From CAWFFV01 sp963814985 (GTDB lineage Bacteria > Chloroflexota > Ktedonobacteria > Ktedonobacterales > Ktedonobacteraceae), in assembly GCA_963814985.1 (NCBI GenBank), contig CAWFFV010000057.1:186001-250000 (forward strand): a DNA stretch of 64,000 nt, given 5' to 3'. Numbering within the stretch: position 1 is the stretch's first letter; each line of letters begins with the position of its first letter. Below the pieces are notes generated by a model that was not told the DNA's origin, did not search any database, and was given only the letters and a program-made list of their open reading frames with translations. Position numbers and translations under genes: made by a program. This document shows positions 36,036-44,624 of this stretch, piece by piece.

Positions 36036-36770
36036 TCAGGCAAACAAATATTGGAATACTTTCTCGCCGACCTTCTGATCTTCCACTTCGATATTATTGG
36101 CCTCTTCACGAGCAAACTTCACAGCTTCTTGCAGTCGCTCAACACGTGCCAGCAATTCGTTAATGCGTCTGGCTGGTAGCGCTCCTGAAAACTTTACAGT
36201 CCTCCAGGTTCCTATCACGACATCCTCATAATATACCTCGACCTGTGCTGGATGCTTTTCCGTTGCCTCAGCTTTCACATGATTTCGCGGAATTTTCTTA
36301 GTTTTAAGGGTCTGTACAGGCTCAGTCGCCCAGCAGTCAGCCGAAGAATCAAAGACCCAGGCCTCCGACGCATCCAGAACCGGCAATTTCTTGATAAAAG
36401 TGTGTATATCCACTAACTGCTTTTCAATGAACAGCAGATGGGTAGCTGGTACTTGTGACAACAAGGTCTTCCCATCGACAACGACATCAGCTTTGGCTTT
36501 GCAATTAGCCCAGTCCTTAGTAGCAGTGACATCAAAGAGTTTGGTCAAAACCTCAACTGTTTGACGTATAATCTCCTCGGCTCTGGTCTGAACTTTTGTT
36601 GATTCTGGTGGCAACTGCTCACCCTCTTCGTCTTTTGGTCGATACGTTCTTGCAATACCAGAGAGGATAGTTGGCTTCTGAAGTGCATGATGGGCTTCTG
36701 TGAGTTCCTGTAATGAACGGCTCTTTGTACCTTTTTCTATTGCTATGATTTGTGATAGGCGTGGGGCCAT
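36036..36770 (-). CDS. Conserved hypothetical protein resembling actinomycete homologues
   Basis: A 244-residue soluble protein: MAPRLSQIIAIEKGTKSRSL, GIARTYRPKDEEGEQLPPES, LFDVTATKDWANCKAKADV, KHPAQVEVYYEDVVIGTW, FSGALPARRINELLARVERL. From memory this is very close to a uniformly annotated hypothetical protein of Streptomyces and relatives; its function is unknown. Such similarity in an otherwise Chloroflexota-like window hints at transfer. Family A repeat sequence lies upstream. Confidence 0.75.
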   Translation of the reverse strand: MAPRLSQIIAIEKGTKSRSLQELTEAHHALQKPTILSGIARTYRPKDEEGEQLPPESTKVQTRAEEIIRQTVEVLTKLFDVTATKDWANCKAKADVVVDGKTLLSQVPATHLLFIEKQLVDIHTFIKKLPVLDASEAWVFDSSADCWATEPVQTLKTKKIPRNHVKAEATEKHPAQVEVYYEDVVIGTWRTVKFSGALPARRINELLARVERLQEAVKFAREEANNIEVEDQKVGEKVFQYLFA

Positions 36771-36814
36771 TATTGGTTTCCTTTCTACTCTCTATCTATC
36801 TATCTATTTAATTG

Positions 36815-36931
36815 CTGAACTTTTCAGGTTTCCTCGCCACCTGTGGTGGTTCGCTCCTGTCACTCACACCTGACCGTTTGTGAAGCGCCGTAGGCGCTGA
36901 GAAATCAGGAAAAGGGGACCTGAAGAGTTAC
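36815..36931. repeat. Family A element, copy 6 (central stem lost)
   Basis: The left part TTTTCAGGTTTCCTCGCC-ACCTGTGGTGG and the right part GAAGCGCCGTAGGCGC, GAAATCAGGAAAAGG and CTGAAGAGTTAC are clear. Only a short degenerate stretch (TGTCACTCACACC) remains where fuller copies carry the long stem. Confidence 0.75.
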
Positions 36932-37222
36932 ACTAGCTTACAATTGCAGAGCTAGCTAACAAATAGTATAGATGTGTTGTCAACCACAACGAAGCATTGG
37001 CGTGGTTTCATAGTACTTTTCACGTCATTGTGTGACGCAACTTTTTCGTATATCACATCATAAAGTACTACTCATATCGCATTTCCGTGAATATATGCTG
37101 CTATATCGTCGAAGTAGTAGATACTGTCAGCGAGGAAGCTAATGGATTTTCCTGCCATAGTTGAGTATACTTAGCTCGATAACAGATTACCATGCAGAAC
37201 CAGTACCGAAAGGGATCGTTTC

Positions 37223-40222
37223 GTGCACCGCAAAGATCGAGTCCTTGAAGCATTGCGATCATTGTGCACTCAGCGACCAGCACAAAGTAGTGCATCGCGT
37301 CGTCATAGAGGTTTCAGTGCCGAAGAAGTTGCAGACCTGGCAGAAATAGATCGTACGAATGCCAGTCGTGATCTTAACCTGCTAGCACAAGAGGGAATCA
37401 TTGAACGTATTCCTGGTCGTCCCGTCTTATTTACGATCAAAACAACTACCCGTGAAACGCTAGAAGAGAGTGGCGTCAATGGGAAGGGGACCTCTGGTGG
37501 GTCCAGCTTACCCTACCCTATCACTACGAATGAGCCAGGCAAGCCACCGGCAGTCGTTGCCTCTGTACATATTGGTACAGTTGCTACAAATTTTGAGACA
37601 CTGATCGGGAGCAACGAAGGGCTAAAAGTTGCTGTTCAACAGGCTAAAGCTGCCATTCTTTATCCGCCACGAGGTCTCCATACACTACTTTGTGGTCCCA
37701 GCGGTGTAGGAAAAACGACGTTTGCGCGGCTAATGCACGCTTTTGCGCTCGACCTGAAAGCCCTGCCTCCCGATGCACCTTTTATCAGTTTCAATTGCGC
37801 TGATTATGCTGGAAATCCACAATTGTTGATGGCCCATCTTTTCGGTGTCGTACGAGGAGCCTACACAGGGGCAGACCGTGACCGTGAAGGGCTGGTTGAG
37901 CAGGCTCATCGTGGTATTCTATTCCTGGATGAGGTACATCGTCTCCCACCAGAGGGTCAGGAGATGTTGTTCTACTTGATAGATCGCGAACGCTTCCGTC
38001 GTCTGGGCGATGCCAGGGAACGGCAAGCCTCACTGCTCCTACTCTCTGCCACAACAGAAGATCCTAATATTGCGCTGTTACCAACTTTTCGACGGCGTAT
38101 TCCTATGACGATCACCCTCCCCGGACTACATGAGCGTACCATCACAGAACGCTATGAACTGCTACGGGCCTTTTTCACGACGGAGTGTAGCAGTATTGGA
38201 ACACACATTCATGTTGCCCCTCAGGTACTCCAGGCACTCTTACTCTACGAATGCCCAGGCAATATTGGACAATTGCGTACAGATGTACAGCTTACCTGTG
38301 CTCGTGCCTACCTGGAATATCGCACCAGCAATCTTTCAGAAATGAACATCCACATTGATGTACTACCAGAGCATATCCGTCGTGGACTCTTGCGTACTGC
38401 TGATTTTCATCGTGCCCTCGAACCTGTACAACGCCTCTTAGAAGCCACACATATCTTTACTCCAACAGGTCTTAGCCTGAATGATTTGCCCGATTTGGCA
38501 TATGATCTCTATGCTACGATCAGCAGAGGATTGAACACATTACGTAATAGCGGTCTATCAGAGTCCGAGATCAACAAGGTGCTGCACCTGGATATTCAAC
38601 ACTACTTCCAGCGTTTCGCTGATACTGTTAGCGAGGAGCGCTCCGAGACCGCTTACCACCTGGTTGATGAGCAGATTATAGCGCTGAGCAGATCCATTAT
38701 CCAATTTGCAGAAGAGCAACTAGGGCGCACATTCCCAGAGAAATTATCTCTCGTGCTGGCTTTGCATTTGACAAGCACATTAGAGCATATTGTGCATGGC
38801 CACCAGATGGTTGTCCCAACCTTGCAAGCAATGCGCCAGACTTATCCCATTGAATATAACGTGGCACGAGAGGCACTATTACGAGTGCGTTCAGTACTGA
38901 ACGTCCCTCTACCTGAAAGTGAAACGGATGTCCTGACCGTCCTTCTTGCTAATGCCCATACCTTTTTGGGTCAGCAACAATCGACCGTTGGTATTGTCGT
39001 TGCAGCCCATGGCCGCAATATTGCGGCTGGTCTGGCGGAACTGGCAAATACATTGGTCGGAGTCAACTCTGCGGTTTCTGTAGAGCTTACTCTGGAGCAA
39101 TCCCCTGAAGAGCTACTTGTCCAGGTAGAGCATTGTGTACAAAACATAGATCAAGGTCGAGGTGTACTCTTACTCGTAGATTTTGCCTCACTGCTCTCAT
39201 TAGGAGAGCTGGTAACCCAACGGACAGGAGTGCAAACGCGCACTGTATCAGGCGTTTGTGCTCCTCTCGTCGTTGAAGCATTACGCAGAGCACAGCGTCC
39301 AGATCATGCTACTCTCGATCAATTAGCCGCAAGTCTGGTACTATTCCGTGGAACTGATGAGCCAGTACAGACAACTCTACGCCAAAAAGATGAGGGTGTC
39401 CACAGCATTTTACTCCCAAATGCGCAACGCGACATTGCATCAACGATAACCAGTGTTCAAGTACCACGGGTTATTCTTTCGGTTTGTCTCACCGGGTTTG
39501 GCAGTGCCATAAAACTGGCCGAATTGATGGAAGAGCACCTGCCGGATCTGCGCAAACAAAGGGTAGAGATCGTTTGTATGGATATTAGTCTCTCTGGAAG
39601 GGCTGAGATTGATGTGCAGCGACTTGTTGGGCATCGACAGGTCGTCGCTGTCGTAGGCACTATTAATCCACACCTGGAGAATTATCCCTTTATTTCCCTC
39701 ACAGAAATACTTTTTGGGGATGGTATCACTCGTCTGCGTACATTGTTGGGTAGCACACTCATTGATCCTGTCATAATACAGCCGTCTTCACAACAGCACT
39801 CACTCCCTAACAATGGCGCGCCGATCTTTACACAACGTGCCGATCTCATACGAGAAATTTCTCGTACGCTAACACAGCGCCTCCTATTCCTTAATCCAGT
39901 TCGCGTCTTACCATTGATCGAACGAATGATAGAACTCATTGAAGTCGAAGTTGGCGAAACATTTAAAATTGAGGTACTTGCTGGCTTAATTCTCCATCTG
40001 GCTTGTGTGCTGGAACGTGGCCCACAAAAAGGATTCCTCGTTAGTGAGGCTGTGCGTACACCAATAGAGCAACAATTTTCCCGTGAGCTGGCCGTCTGTC
40101 GCAGAGCCTGGCAGATACTCAGCACACAAATCGCCCGCCCTCTTCCTGATGAAGAGGCCTACAATATTGTGGGTATTCTCAGGCAAGTAGATATCTTTAC
40201 TATCGATACCGTCGAAACATAA
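37223..40222 (+). CDS. LevR-type sigma-54-dependent activator with PTS regulation domains
   Basis: 999 residues from GTG at 37223 (AAAGGGA upstream). Order: N-terminal winged helix (~1-75), AAA+ sigma-54 activator domain (~125-370) with Walker A GPSGVGKTTF, sigma-54 contact loop GAYTGA, and Walker B ILFLDEVHRL; then a PRD, an EIIA(Man)-like domain (GIVVAAHGRNIAAGLAE, phospho-acceptor His), an EIIB(Gat)-like domain (VILSVCLTGFGSAIKLAE) and a second PRD at the C-terminus. LevR proteins activate sigma-54 promoters of PTS operons and are controlled by PTS phosphorylation of His residues. The gene lies just before PTS IIB and IIC and a -24/-12 promoter, so those are the likely target. Confidence 0.93.
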   Translation: MHRKDRVLEALRSLCTQRPAQSSASRRHRGFSAEEVADLAEIDRTNASRDLNLLAQEGIIERIPGRPVLFTIKTTTRETLEESGVNGKGTSGGSSLPYPITTNEPGKPPAVVASVHIGTVATNFETLIGSNEGLKVAVQQAKAAILYPPRGLHTLLCGPSGVGKTTFARLMHAFALDLKALPPDAPFISFNCADYAGNPQLLMAHLFGVVRGAYTGADRDREGLVEQAHRGILFLDEVHRLPPEGQEMLFYLIDRERFRRLGDARERQASLLLLSATTEDPNIALLPTFRRRIPMTITLPGLHERTITERYELLRAFFTTECSSIGTHIHVAPQVLQALLLYECPGNIGQLRTDVQLTCARAYLEYRTSNLSEMNIHIDVLPEHIRRGLLRTADFHRALEPVQRLLEATHIFTPTGLSLNDLPDLAYDLYATISRGLNTLRNSGLSESEINKVLHLDIQHYFQRFADTVSEERSETAYHLVDEQIIALSRSIIQFAEEQLGRTFPEKLSLVLALHLTSTLEHIVHGHQMVVPTLQAMRQTYPIEYNVAREALLRVRSVLNVPLPESETDVLTVLLANAHTFLGQQQSTVGIVVAAHGRNIAAGLAELANTLVGVNSAVSVELTLEQSPEELLVQVEHCVQNIDQGRGVLLLVDFASLLSLGELVTQRTGVQTRTVSGVCAPLVVEALRRAQRPDHATLDQLAASLVLFRGTDEPVQTTLRQKDEGVHSILLPNAQRDIASTITSVQVPRVILSVCLTGFGSAIKLAELMEEHLPDLRKQRVEIVCMDISLSGRAEIDVQRLVGHRQVVAVVGTINPHLENYPFISLTEILFGDGITRLRTLLGSTLIDPVIIQPSSQQHSLPNNGAPIFTQRADLIREISRTLTQRLLFLNPVRVLPLIERMIELIEVEVGETFKIEVLAGLILHLACVLERGPQKGFLVSEAVRTPIEQQFSRELAVCRRAWQILSTQIARPLPDEEAYNIVGILRQVDIFTIDTVET

Positions 40223-40305
40223 CTACTCAGGCCCTTTTGCAAACCCGCCATCCAGATACAACAAGAGCGAGCCACCGCCAGTGGGGAGCAGACCTGAGTA
40301 GTTAT
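40219..40305. repeat. Family A element starting in the stop codon of the LevR gene (copy 7)
   Basis: ATAACTACTCAGG and CCTGAGTAGTTAT are the ends. The interior has only the right half of a stem (TTGCAAACCCGCCATCC...), with the left arm missing. The TAA stop of the upstream gene (40220-40222) lies within the left terminal repeat. Confidence 0.8.
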
Positions 40306-40364
40306 CTCTGTTCTTTGTTTCTGCATCGTCGAAGGATGCGTCGCCAATATCTAATTGTGCTTAC

Positions 40365-40420
40365 AACTATGCCAAGAAGTGTGCTATGTGTGTAGCACAC
40401 TTCTTGGCATAGTTATTGCT
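40365..40420 (+). promoter_or_regulatory. Sigma-54 (-24/-12) promoter within a perfect palindrome
   Basis: TGGCAT at 40405-40410, five bases, then TTGCT at 40416-40420: the GG and GC pairs have exactly the 12-base offset of the TGGCAC-N5-TTGC consensus, with one mismatch. A perfect 21-base inverted repeat (40365-40385 and 40394-40414, loop ATGTGTGT) overlaps the -24 box. The PTS IIB start is about 120 bases downstream of the predicted transcription start. It could be the activator-controlled promoter, with the palindrome serving as operator or as terminator of the upstream gene. Confidence 0.65.
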
Positions 40421-40550
40421 ACATATACAAATGGACCCGGCAATACCAAATTTCAGTTGAAGTGTGTAGTGGATTCAGTAGGACCACTCACACAATAGAC
40501 ACTCATACAACAGGTAAAGAGGAGAAATTTGGAGTTTATGAGAGAGGGCC

Positions 40551-40883
40551 ATGATACGAGTTTTGATTGTATGCAGTTGGGGAATGTCTACCAGTTTACT
40601 GGTAGAAAGTATGCTTACAGCAGCACAAACACGGAATTGCCAGCTAACGGTTGAGGCACTAAGCGCGGGCGAATATATGGCAAAAGTTGATAAGTGTGAG
40701 ATCGTACTGATCGCACCACAAATTCGCCATTTACGCAAAAGTATTGAGAAGTTAGCAACGTCTATAGGGGTGCCAGTGGCGTTGATCGAACCTTTTCACT
40801 ACGCCACGATGAATGGACAGGCAGTACTGGAACAGGTACTTGGCATATTGTCTGCTACAGAAAGAGGGCAAGCCGCAACGTGA
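40551..40883 (+). CDS. PTS lactose/cellobiose-family IIB component
   Basis: 110 residues. The phosphocysteine loop is VLIVCSWGMSTSLLVE, with Cys8 as the phospho-acceptor. It receives phosphate from an EIIA and passes it to the incoming sugar held by IIC. The following gene overlaps by GTGA, so translation is coupled. No IIA gene is in the window. Confidence 0.88.
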   Translation: MIRVLIVCSWGMSTSLLVESMLTAAQTRNCQLTVEALSAGEYMAKVDKCEIVLIAPQIRHLRKSIEKLATSIGVPVALIEPFHYATMNGQAVLEQVLGILSATERGQAAT

Positions 40884-42325
40884 AGAATTTGATTGAGCAA
40901 AGTAGTGATTGGTTCGAGCGTTATCTCGTTCCTCCACTCGGCACACTGGCAAGTAGTATCTACCTGCAAGCTGTGCGAGATGCTTTTGTCATTTTCACTT
41001 TGCCTCTCATTATCGCGGGAAGTCTTTTTCTGATAGTGGCGAACCCACCTCCTATCTTCGGATTAGATGTGTTGGTGAAGCCATATCTGAGTGCTATTCT
41101 GGTTCCTTTCGAGCTTTCATTTGGACTGATGGCGCTCTTCCTGGCTTTTGGGGTAGCCTATAGCCTGGCCCAATATCATCGCACTGAACCAGTGCAACCT
41201 GGTGTGCTAGCCATGGTACTTTTCCTGGTTGCCACCATGCCAGTAAGAGATCTGACAACACTGACCTTTGGCGAGGTTCTACCATATCTGGGAGGACAGG
41301 GGCTTCTCGTTGCCATCATAATCGGGATCATGACAACTGAAGTGATGCGCCGATTTCGCGGCTCACGCTTTACCATTAATCTGCCCAGGAGCGTTCCGCC
41401 AAATGTTAAGAGAGCATTTGAGGCACTCGTGCCAACGTTTCTGCTCTTAACGCTGGTTTGGGCCATTGAATGGTTTGTGAGTTCCCATACCATGGTTAAT
41501 ACAGATGGCAGTCGTTATCAATTGACGCTACCGATCTTGCTTATGGAAGTCTTTAAGCCTCTAGTGGTTGTACAGAACAGCTATCCAGCGGCGTTACTTG
41601 AGATTATCTTGATGATGTTGCTCTGGTCTGTGGGCATTCATGGGATGAATGTGGTTACGGCAATTGCGGCACCATTCTGGTTCTCTACATTAGCAGCCAA
41701 CGCAAGTGGCGGACACGGCATCGTCACAGAGCCCTTCTTTCACATCTTTACACATATCGGTGGTTCTGGGGCGACGTGGCCCCTGGTCATCTATATGCTG
41801 CGCTCACGCTCGGCCCAATTGCGTACAGTGGGAAAGGTAGCATTAGGACCTGCCGTCTTTAATATCAACGAACCTGTCACATTTGGTGTACCTATGGTAC
41901 TCAATCCAATTATGATGATCCCTTTCGTACTGGTACCAGTCATCATCGTCACGATTAACTATATCGCGTTCTCGGTGAATCTGGTCCATGTACCCATCGT
42001 CTTGCAACCCTTTACCGTTCCCATCGGAGTCAGCGGCTTTCTGGCAACTGGCGGAGACATTCGTGGGAGTCTCTTACAGTTTTTCAACTTCGCTGTCTCT
42101 GCCCTCATCTATTATCCGTTTTTCAGGGCCTGGGAACGCATTCTTATAGAGCGAGAAGAGGCAACTGCCAGGCAAGAGGAAAACTCAGGCGGTTCCTTTG
42201 CCGGGCCAACCTCAACGCATCCATTAAGGAACGACCAGTTCCAGAAAGGAGGTTTTAGCGACACAGAGACCCACGAGAAAACAACAAAGCGTACCACTGT
42301 GGCTACAAAGATTGGCAACTCGTGA
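40880..42325 (+). CDS. PTS lactose/cellobiose-family IIC permease
   Basis: 481 residues, GTG start overlapping the IIB stop. About ten membrane segments, with typical EIIC(Cel) stretches: AFVIFTLPLIIAGSLFLIVA, GIHGMNVVTAIAAPFW, FNINEPVTFGVPMVLNPIMM (the NEP motif that contacts sugar) and a Lys/Thr-rich C-terminal tail. It transports a beta-glucoside, chitobiose or related sugar across the membrane with phosphorylation; specificity is not deducible. Confidence 0.9.
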   Translation: MKNLIEQSSDWFERYLVPPLGTLASSIYLQAVRDAFVIFTLPLIIAGSLFLIVANPPPIFGLDVLVKPYLSAILVPFELSFGLMALFLAFGVAYSLAQYHRTEPVQPGVLAMVLFLVATMPVRDLTTLTFGEVLPYLGGQGLLVAIIIGIMTTEVMRRFRGSRFTINLPRSVPPNVKRAFEALVPTFLLLTLVWAIEWFVSSHTMVNTDGSRYQLTLPILLMEVFKPLVVVQNSYPAALLEIILMMLLWSVGIHGMNVVTAIAAPFWFSTLAANASGGHGIVTEPFFHIFTHIGGSGATWPLVIYMLRSRSAQLRTVGKVALGPAVFNINEPVTFGVPMVLNPIMMIPFVLVPVIIVTINYIAFSVNLVHVPIVLQPFTVPIGVSGFLATGGDIRGSLLQFFNFAVSALIYYPFFRAWERILIEREEATARQEENSGGSFAGPTSTHPLRNDQFQKGGFSDTETHEKTTKRTTVATKIGNS

Positions 42326-42379
42326 AATGTTGGTTGCCAGACTTGAGAAATCACAAATAGTGTAAGGAAAGATTTAACG

Positions 42380-43516
42380 ATGAAACTATTTCGCCAACAG
42401 CACAAAACATTCAGCGCCATCTTCGGTATTCTCCTTATTCCCGTGCTACTTGCTGCTTGTGGCAACAGCAGCACCGCAACTACTAACCCGACTCCTACGA
42501 CTCCAGGCAAAGGGTGCACAAAGATTGGTGTTCTCTTACCTGAGACAGCAACTTCAGCACGTTGGGAGAGCAAAGACAAACCTCTATTGACCCAAAAAAT
42601 ACCAGCGGCAGTAGCTGGTGCCACTGTAGACTTCTATAATGCAGAGGGCGATGCCACAAAACAGCAAAGTCAGGCAGACGCTGCATTGACCAAGGGTGAT
42701 TGTATCCTGGTGGTAGCTGCCAGTGATAGTGCAGCAGCCGCTGCTATTGTGTCAAAGGCCAAGTTGCAGAACGTTCCTGTGATTGCGTATGATCGCCTGA
42801 TCCAGTCCAAAGACCTTAGCTACTATGTGTCTTTTGACAATGTGAAGGTTGGTGAACTCCAGGGTCAATACATCGCCGATCACTATAAGGACTATGTCAA
42901 GGGAAACAATGCAAACGTTGTGATGATCAACGGATCACAGACCGACAACAACGCTTTGTTATTCAGACAGGGCGCATTGGACGCACTTCAGCCACTTTTT
43001 GATGCGAAAACATTGAATAAGGTCTATGACCAGTACACTCCACTCTGGGACAACGACAAGGCTCGTACTGAGATGGATGGAGCTCTAATTGCACAACAGA
43101 GCAATGTTCAGATTGCCTACGTTGCCAACGACGGCATGGCAAACTCGGTCATTGCCTCTCTCAAGGCCAAGAAACTCAATGGGAAGGTGCTGGTAACAGG
43201 ACAGGATGCAACTGCTGCAGGCATCCAGAGCATTCTCGCAGGCGATCAGGCAATGACTGTCTACAAGGCTATTGCATTAGAGGCCCAGGCCACAGCTGAC
43301 CTTGTTAAAGCATTGAATGCTGGCACATCTACTGCTGCTTTGACCAATGGTGCAGTAACCAAGACTTCTGATGGCACCGCTATTCCTTCGATCCTTGAAA
43401 CACCTGTAGCCGTTGACAAGACCAATATCGCCTCAACAGTTGTTGCTGACGGGTTTGTGACCGTTGCTGAGATATGCCAGGGTCTGCCCAAAGGCACTGA
43501 TGGTGTTTGCCCGTAA
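42380..43516 (+). CDS. Sugar ABC transporter substrate-binding lipoprotein (xylose-type)
   Basis: 378 residues. A signal peptide with lipobox LLAAC (Cys near residue 27) anchors it to the membrane. The mature protein is a type I periplasmic binding protein of the XylF/ChvE/RbsB group: KIGVLLPETATSARWESKDK, ILVVAASDSAAAAAIVSKAK, VPVIAYDRLI, YYVSFDNVKVGELQG, GQDATAAGIQSILAGDQAMT. Monosaccharide binding is likely. ATPase and permease genes follow. Confidence 0.9.
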   Translation: MKLFRQQHKTFSAIFGILLIPVLLAACGNSSTATTNPTPTTPGKGCTKIGVLLPETATSARWESKDKPLLTQKIPAAVAGATVDFYNAEGDATKQQSQADAALTKGDCILVVAASDSAAAAAIVSKAKLQNVPVIAYDRLIQSKDLSYYVSFDNVKVGELQGQYIADHYKDYVKGNNANVVMINGSQTDNNALLFRQGALDALQPLFDAKTLNKVYDQYTPLWDNDKARTEMDGALIAQQSNVQIAYVANDGMANSVIASLKAKKLNGKVLVTGQDATAAGIQSILAGDQAMTVYKAIALEAQATADLVKALNAGTSTAALTNGAVTKTSDGTAIPSILETPVAVDKTNIASTVVADGFVTVAEICQGLPKGTDGVCP

Positions 43517-43570
43517 ATGTACAGTTGGTAGTTTGTAGTGGGTGCCGTCATTATTTGGCGGCCCCAGGGC

Positions 43571-43595
43571 TGTAGGGGCAAACCCTGTCCCTACA
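43571..43595. terminator. Hairpin in the gap between binding-protein and ATPase genes
   Basis: TGTAGGG/CCCTACA can pair; an overlapping CAGGG/CCCTG stem is an alternative. In the middle of an operon this may lower downstream expression relative to the abundant binding protein. Nothing else is seen in the 43517-43787 gap. Confidence 0.4.
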
Positions 43596-43787
43596 ACTCA
43601 CACTGAAAGCTTGGCGCTAGTATTATAGATCAGGCTCGCTCTGGCAGGGTCCCGTCCTCAAGCAATCATTTGACTCTTACCTGTTTATCGCCTGAGAGCG
43701 ACAAACTACCAATCAGCAACGATCTACCTGCAAAGATACGCTTTCTCCTTGAATACTTTATCTACTTGTAATTTTTTGGAGGACTAT

Positions 43788-44621
43788 ATGGCCGATATTA
43801 CTCCTTCGGCAGGGGGTATCGCAACACAACGAACCGATGAGCCCCGCCTCAAGATGCGAGGAATTGGCAAAAGCTTTGGTGCTGTCCGTGCACTCAACAG
43901 TGTGGATTTTGAGGTGTACGCTGGTGAAGTTGTTGGTCTTGTCGGTGACAACGGTGCTGGCAAATCCACATTGATCAAAACTATCGCAGGCGTTGGACCA
44001 TGTGATGAAGGTGAAATCACCGTTGAGGGCCAATCAGTTAAGATTACGAGTCCACAAGCGGCAACCCACCTGGGTATCGAGACCGTTTACCAGGACCTTG
44101 CTCTCTGTGATAATTTGGATGTCGTTGCTAACCTGTTCCTGGGTCGTGAGATGCGCACCATGTATGGCTCCTTATCTGAAAATGAGATGGAGCAGCGTGG
44201 TTTAGAGGTACTGCGTACACTGGATGTAAAAATTCCTTCAATCCGTGCAATTGTCTCAACCCTCTCCGGTGGTCAACGTCAATCCATTGCCGTCGCCAAA
44301 ACCGTCCTGCGCAATGCAAAAGTTGTCCTGCTTGACGAGCCAACGGCGGCTCTTGGTGTTGCACAAACGCGTCAGGTACTCAACCTGATCGTCCGTCTAC
44401 GTGAGCAGGGTCTGGCTGTCGTCGTGATCTCACATAACCTGGCCGATGTTTTCGAGGTTGTTGATCGCGTCGTTGTATTACGCCTGGGCAGAAAAGTTGG
44501 CACTTTCGATATCAAATCTACAACCCCTGAACGCATCGTAGCGGCAATCACCGGAGCCGAGTTCGGTGAAATAATGGCAACAACTCCAACACATAGCAAT
44601 GGCGCAACGGGAGGACATTAA
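43788..44621 (+). CDS. Sugar ABC transporter ATP-binding protein (single domain)
   Basis: 277 residues from MADITPSAGG, with TTTGGAGG upstream; an ATG at 43749 is less likely. Walker A GDNGAGKSTLIK, Q-loop ETVYQDLALCDNL, signature LSGGQRQSIAVA, Walker B KVVLLDEPTAAL and the His switch (VVVISHNLAD) are all present. It has one nucleotide-binding domain, unlike the double-domain RbsA/XylG of E. coli, as in many actinobacterial xylose-type systems. Confidence 0.92.
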   Translation: MADITPSAGGIATQRTDEPRLKMRGIGKSFGAVRALNSVDFEVYAGEVVGLVGDNGAGKSTLIKTIAGVGPCDEGEITVEGQSVKITSPQAATHLGIETVYQDLALCDNLDVVANLFLGREMRTMYGSLSENEMEQRGLEVLRTLDVKIPSIRAIVSTLSGGQRQSIAVAKTVLRNAKVVLLDEPTAALGVAQTRQVLNLIVRLREQGLAVVVISHNLADVFEVVDRVVVLRLGRKVGTFDIKSTTPERIVAAITGAEFGEIMATTPTHSNGATGGH

Positions 44622-44624
44622 ACT

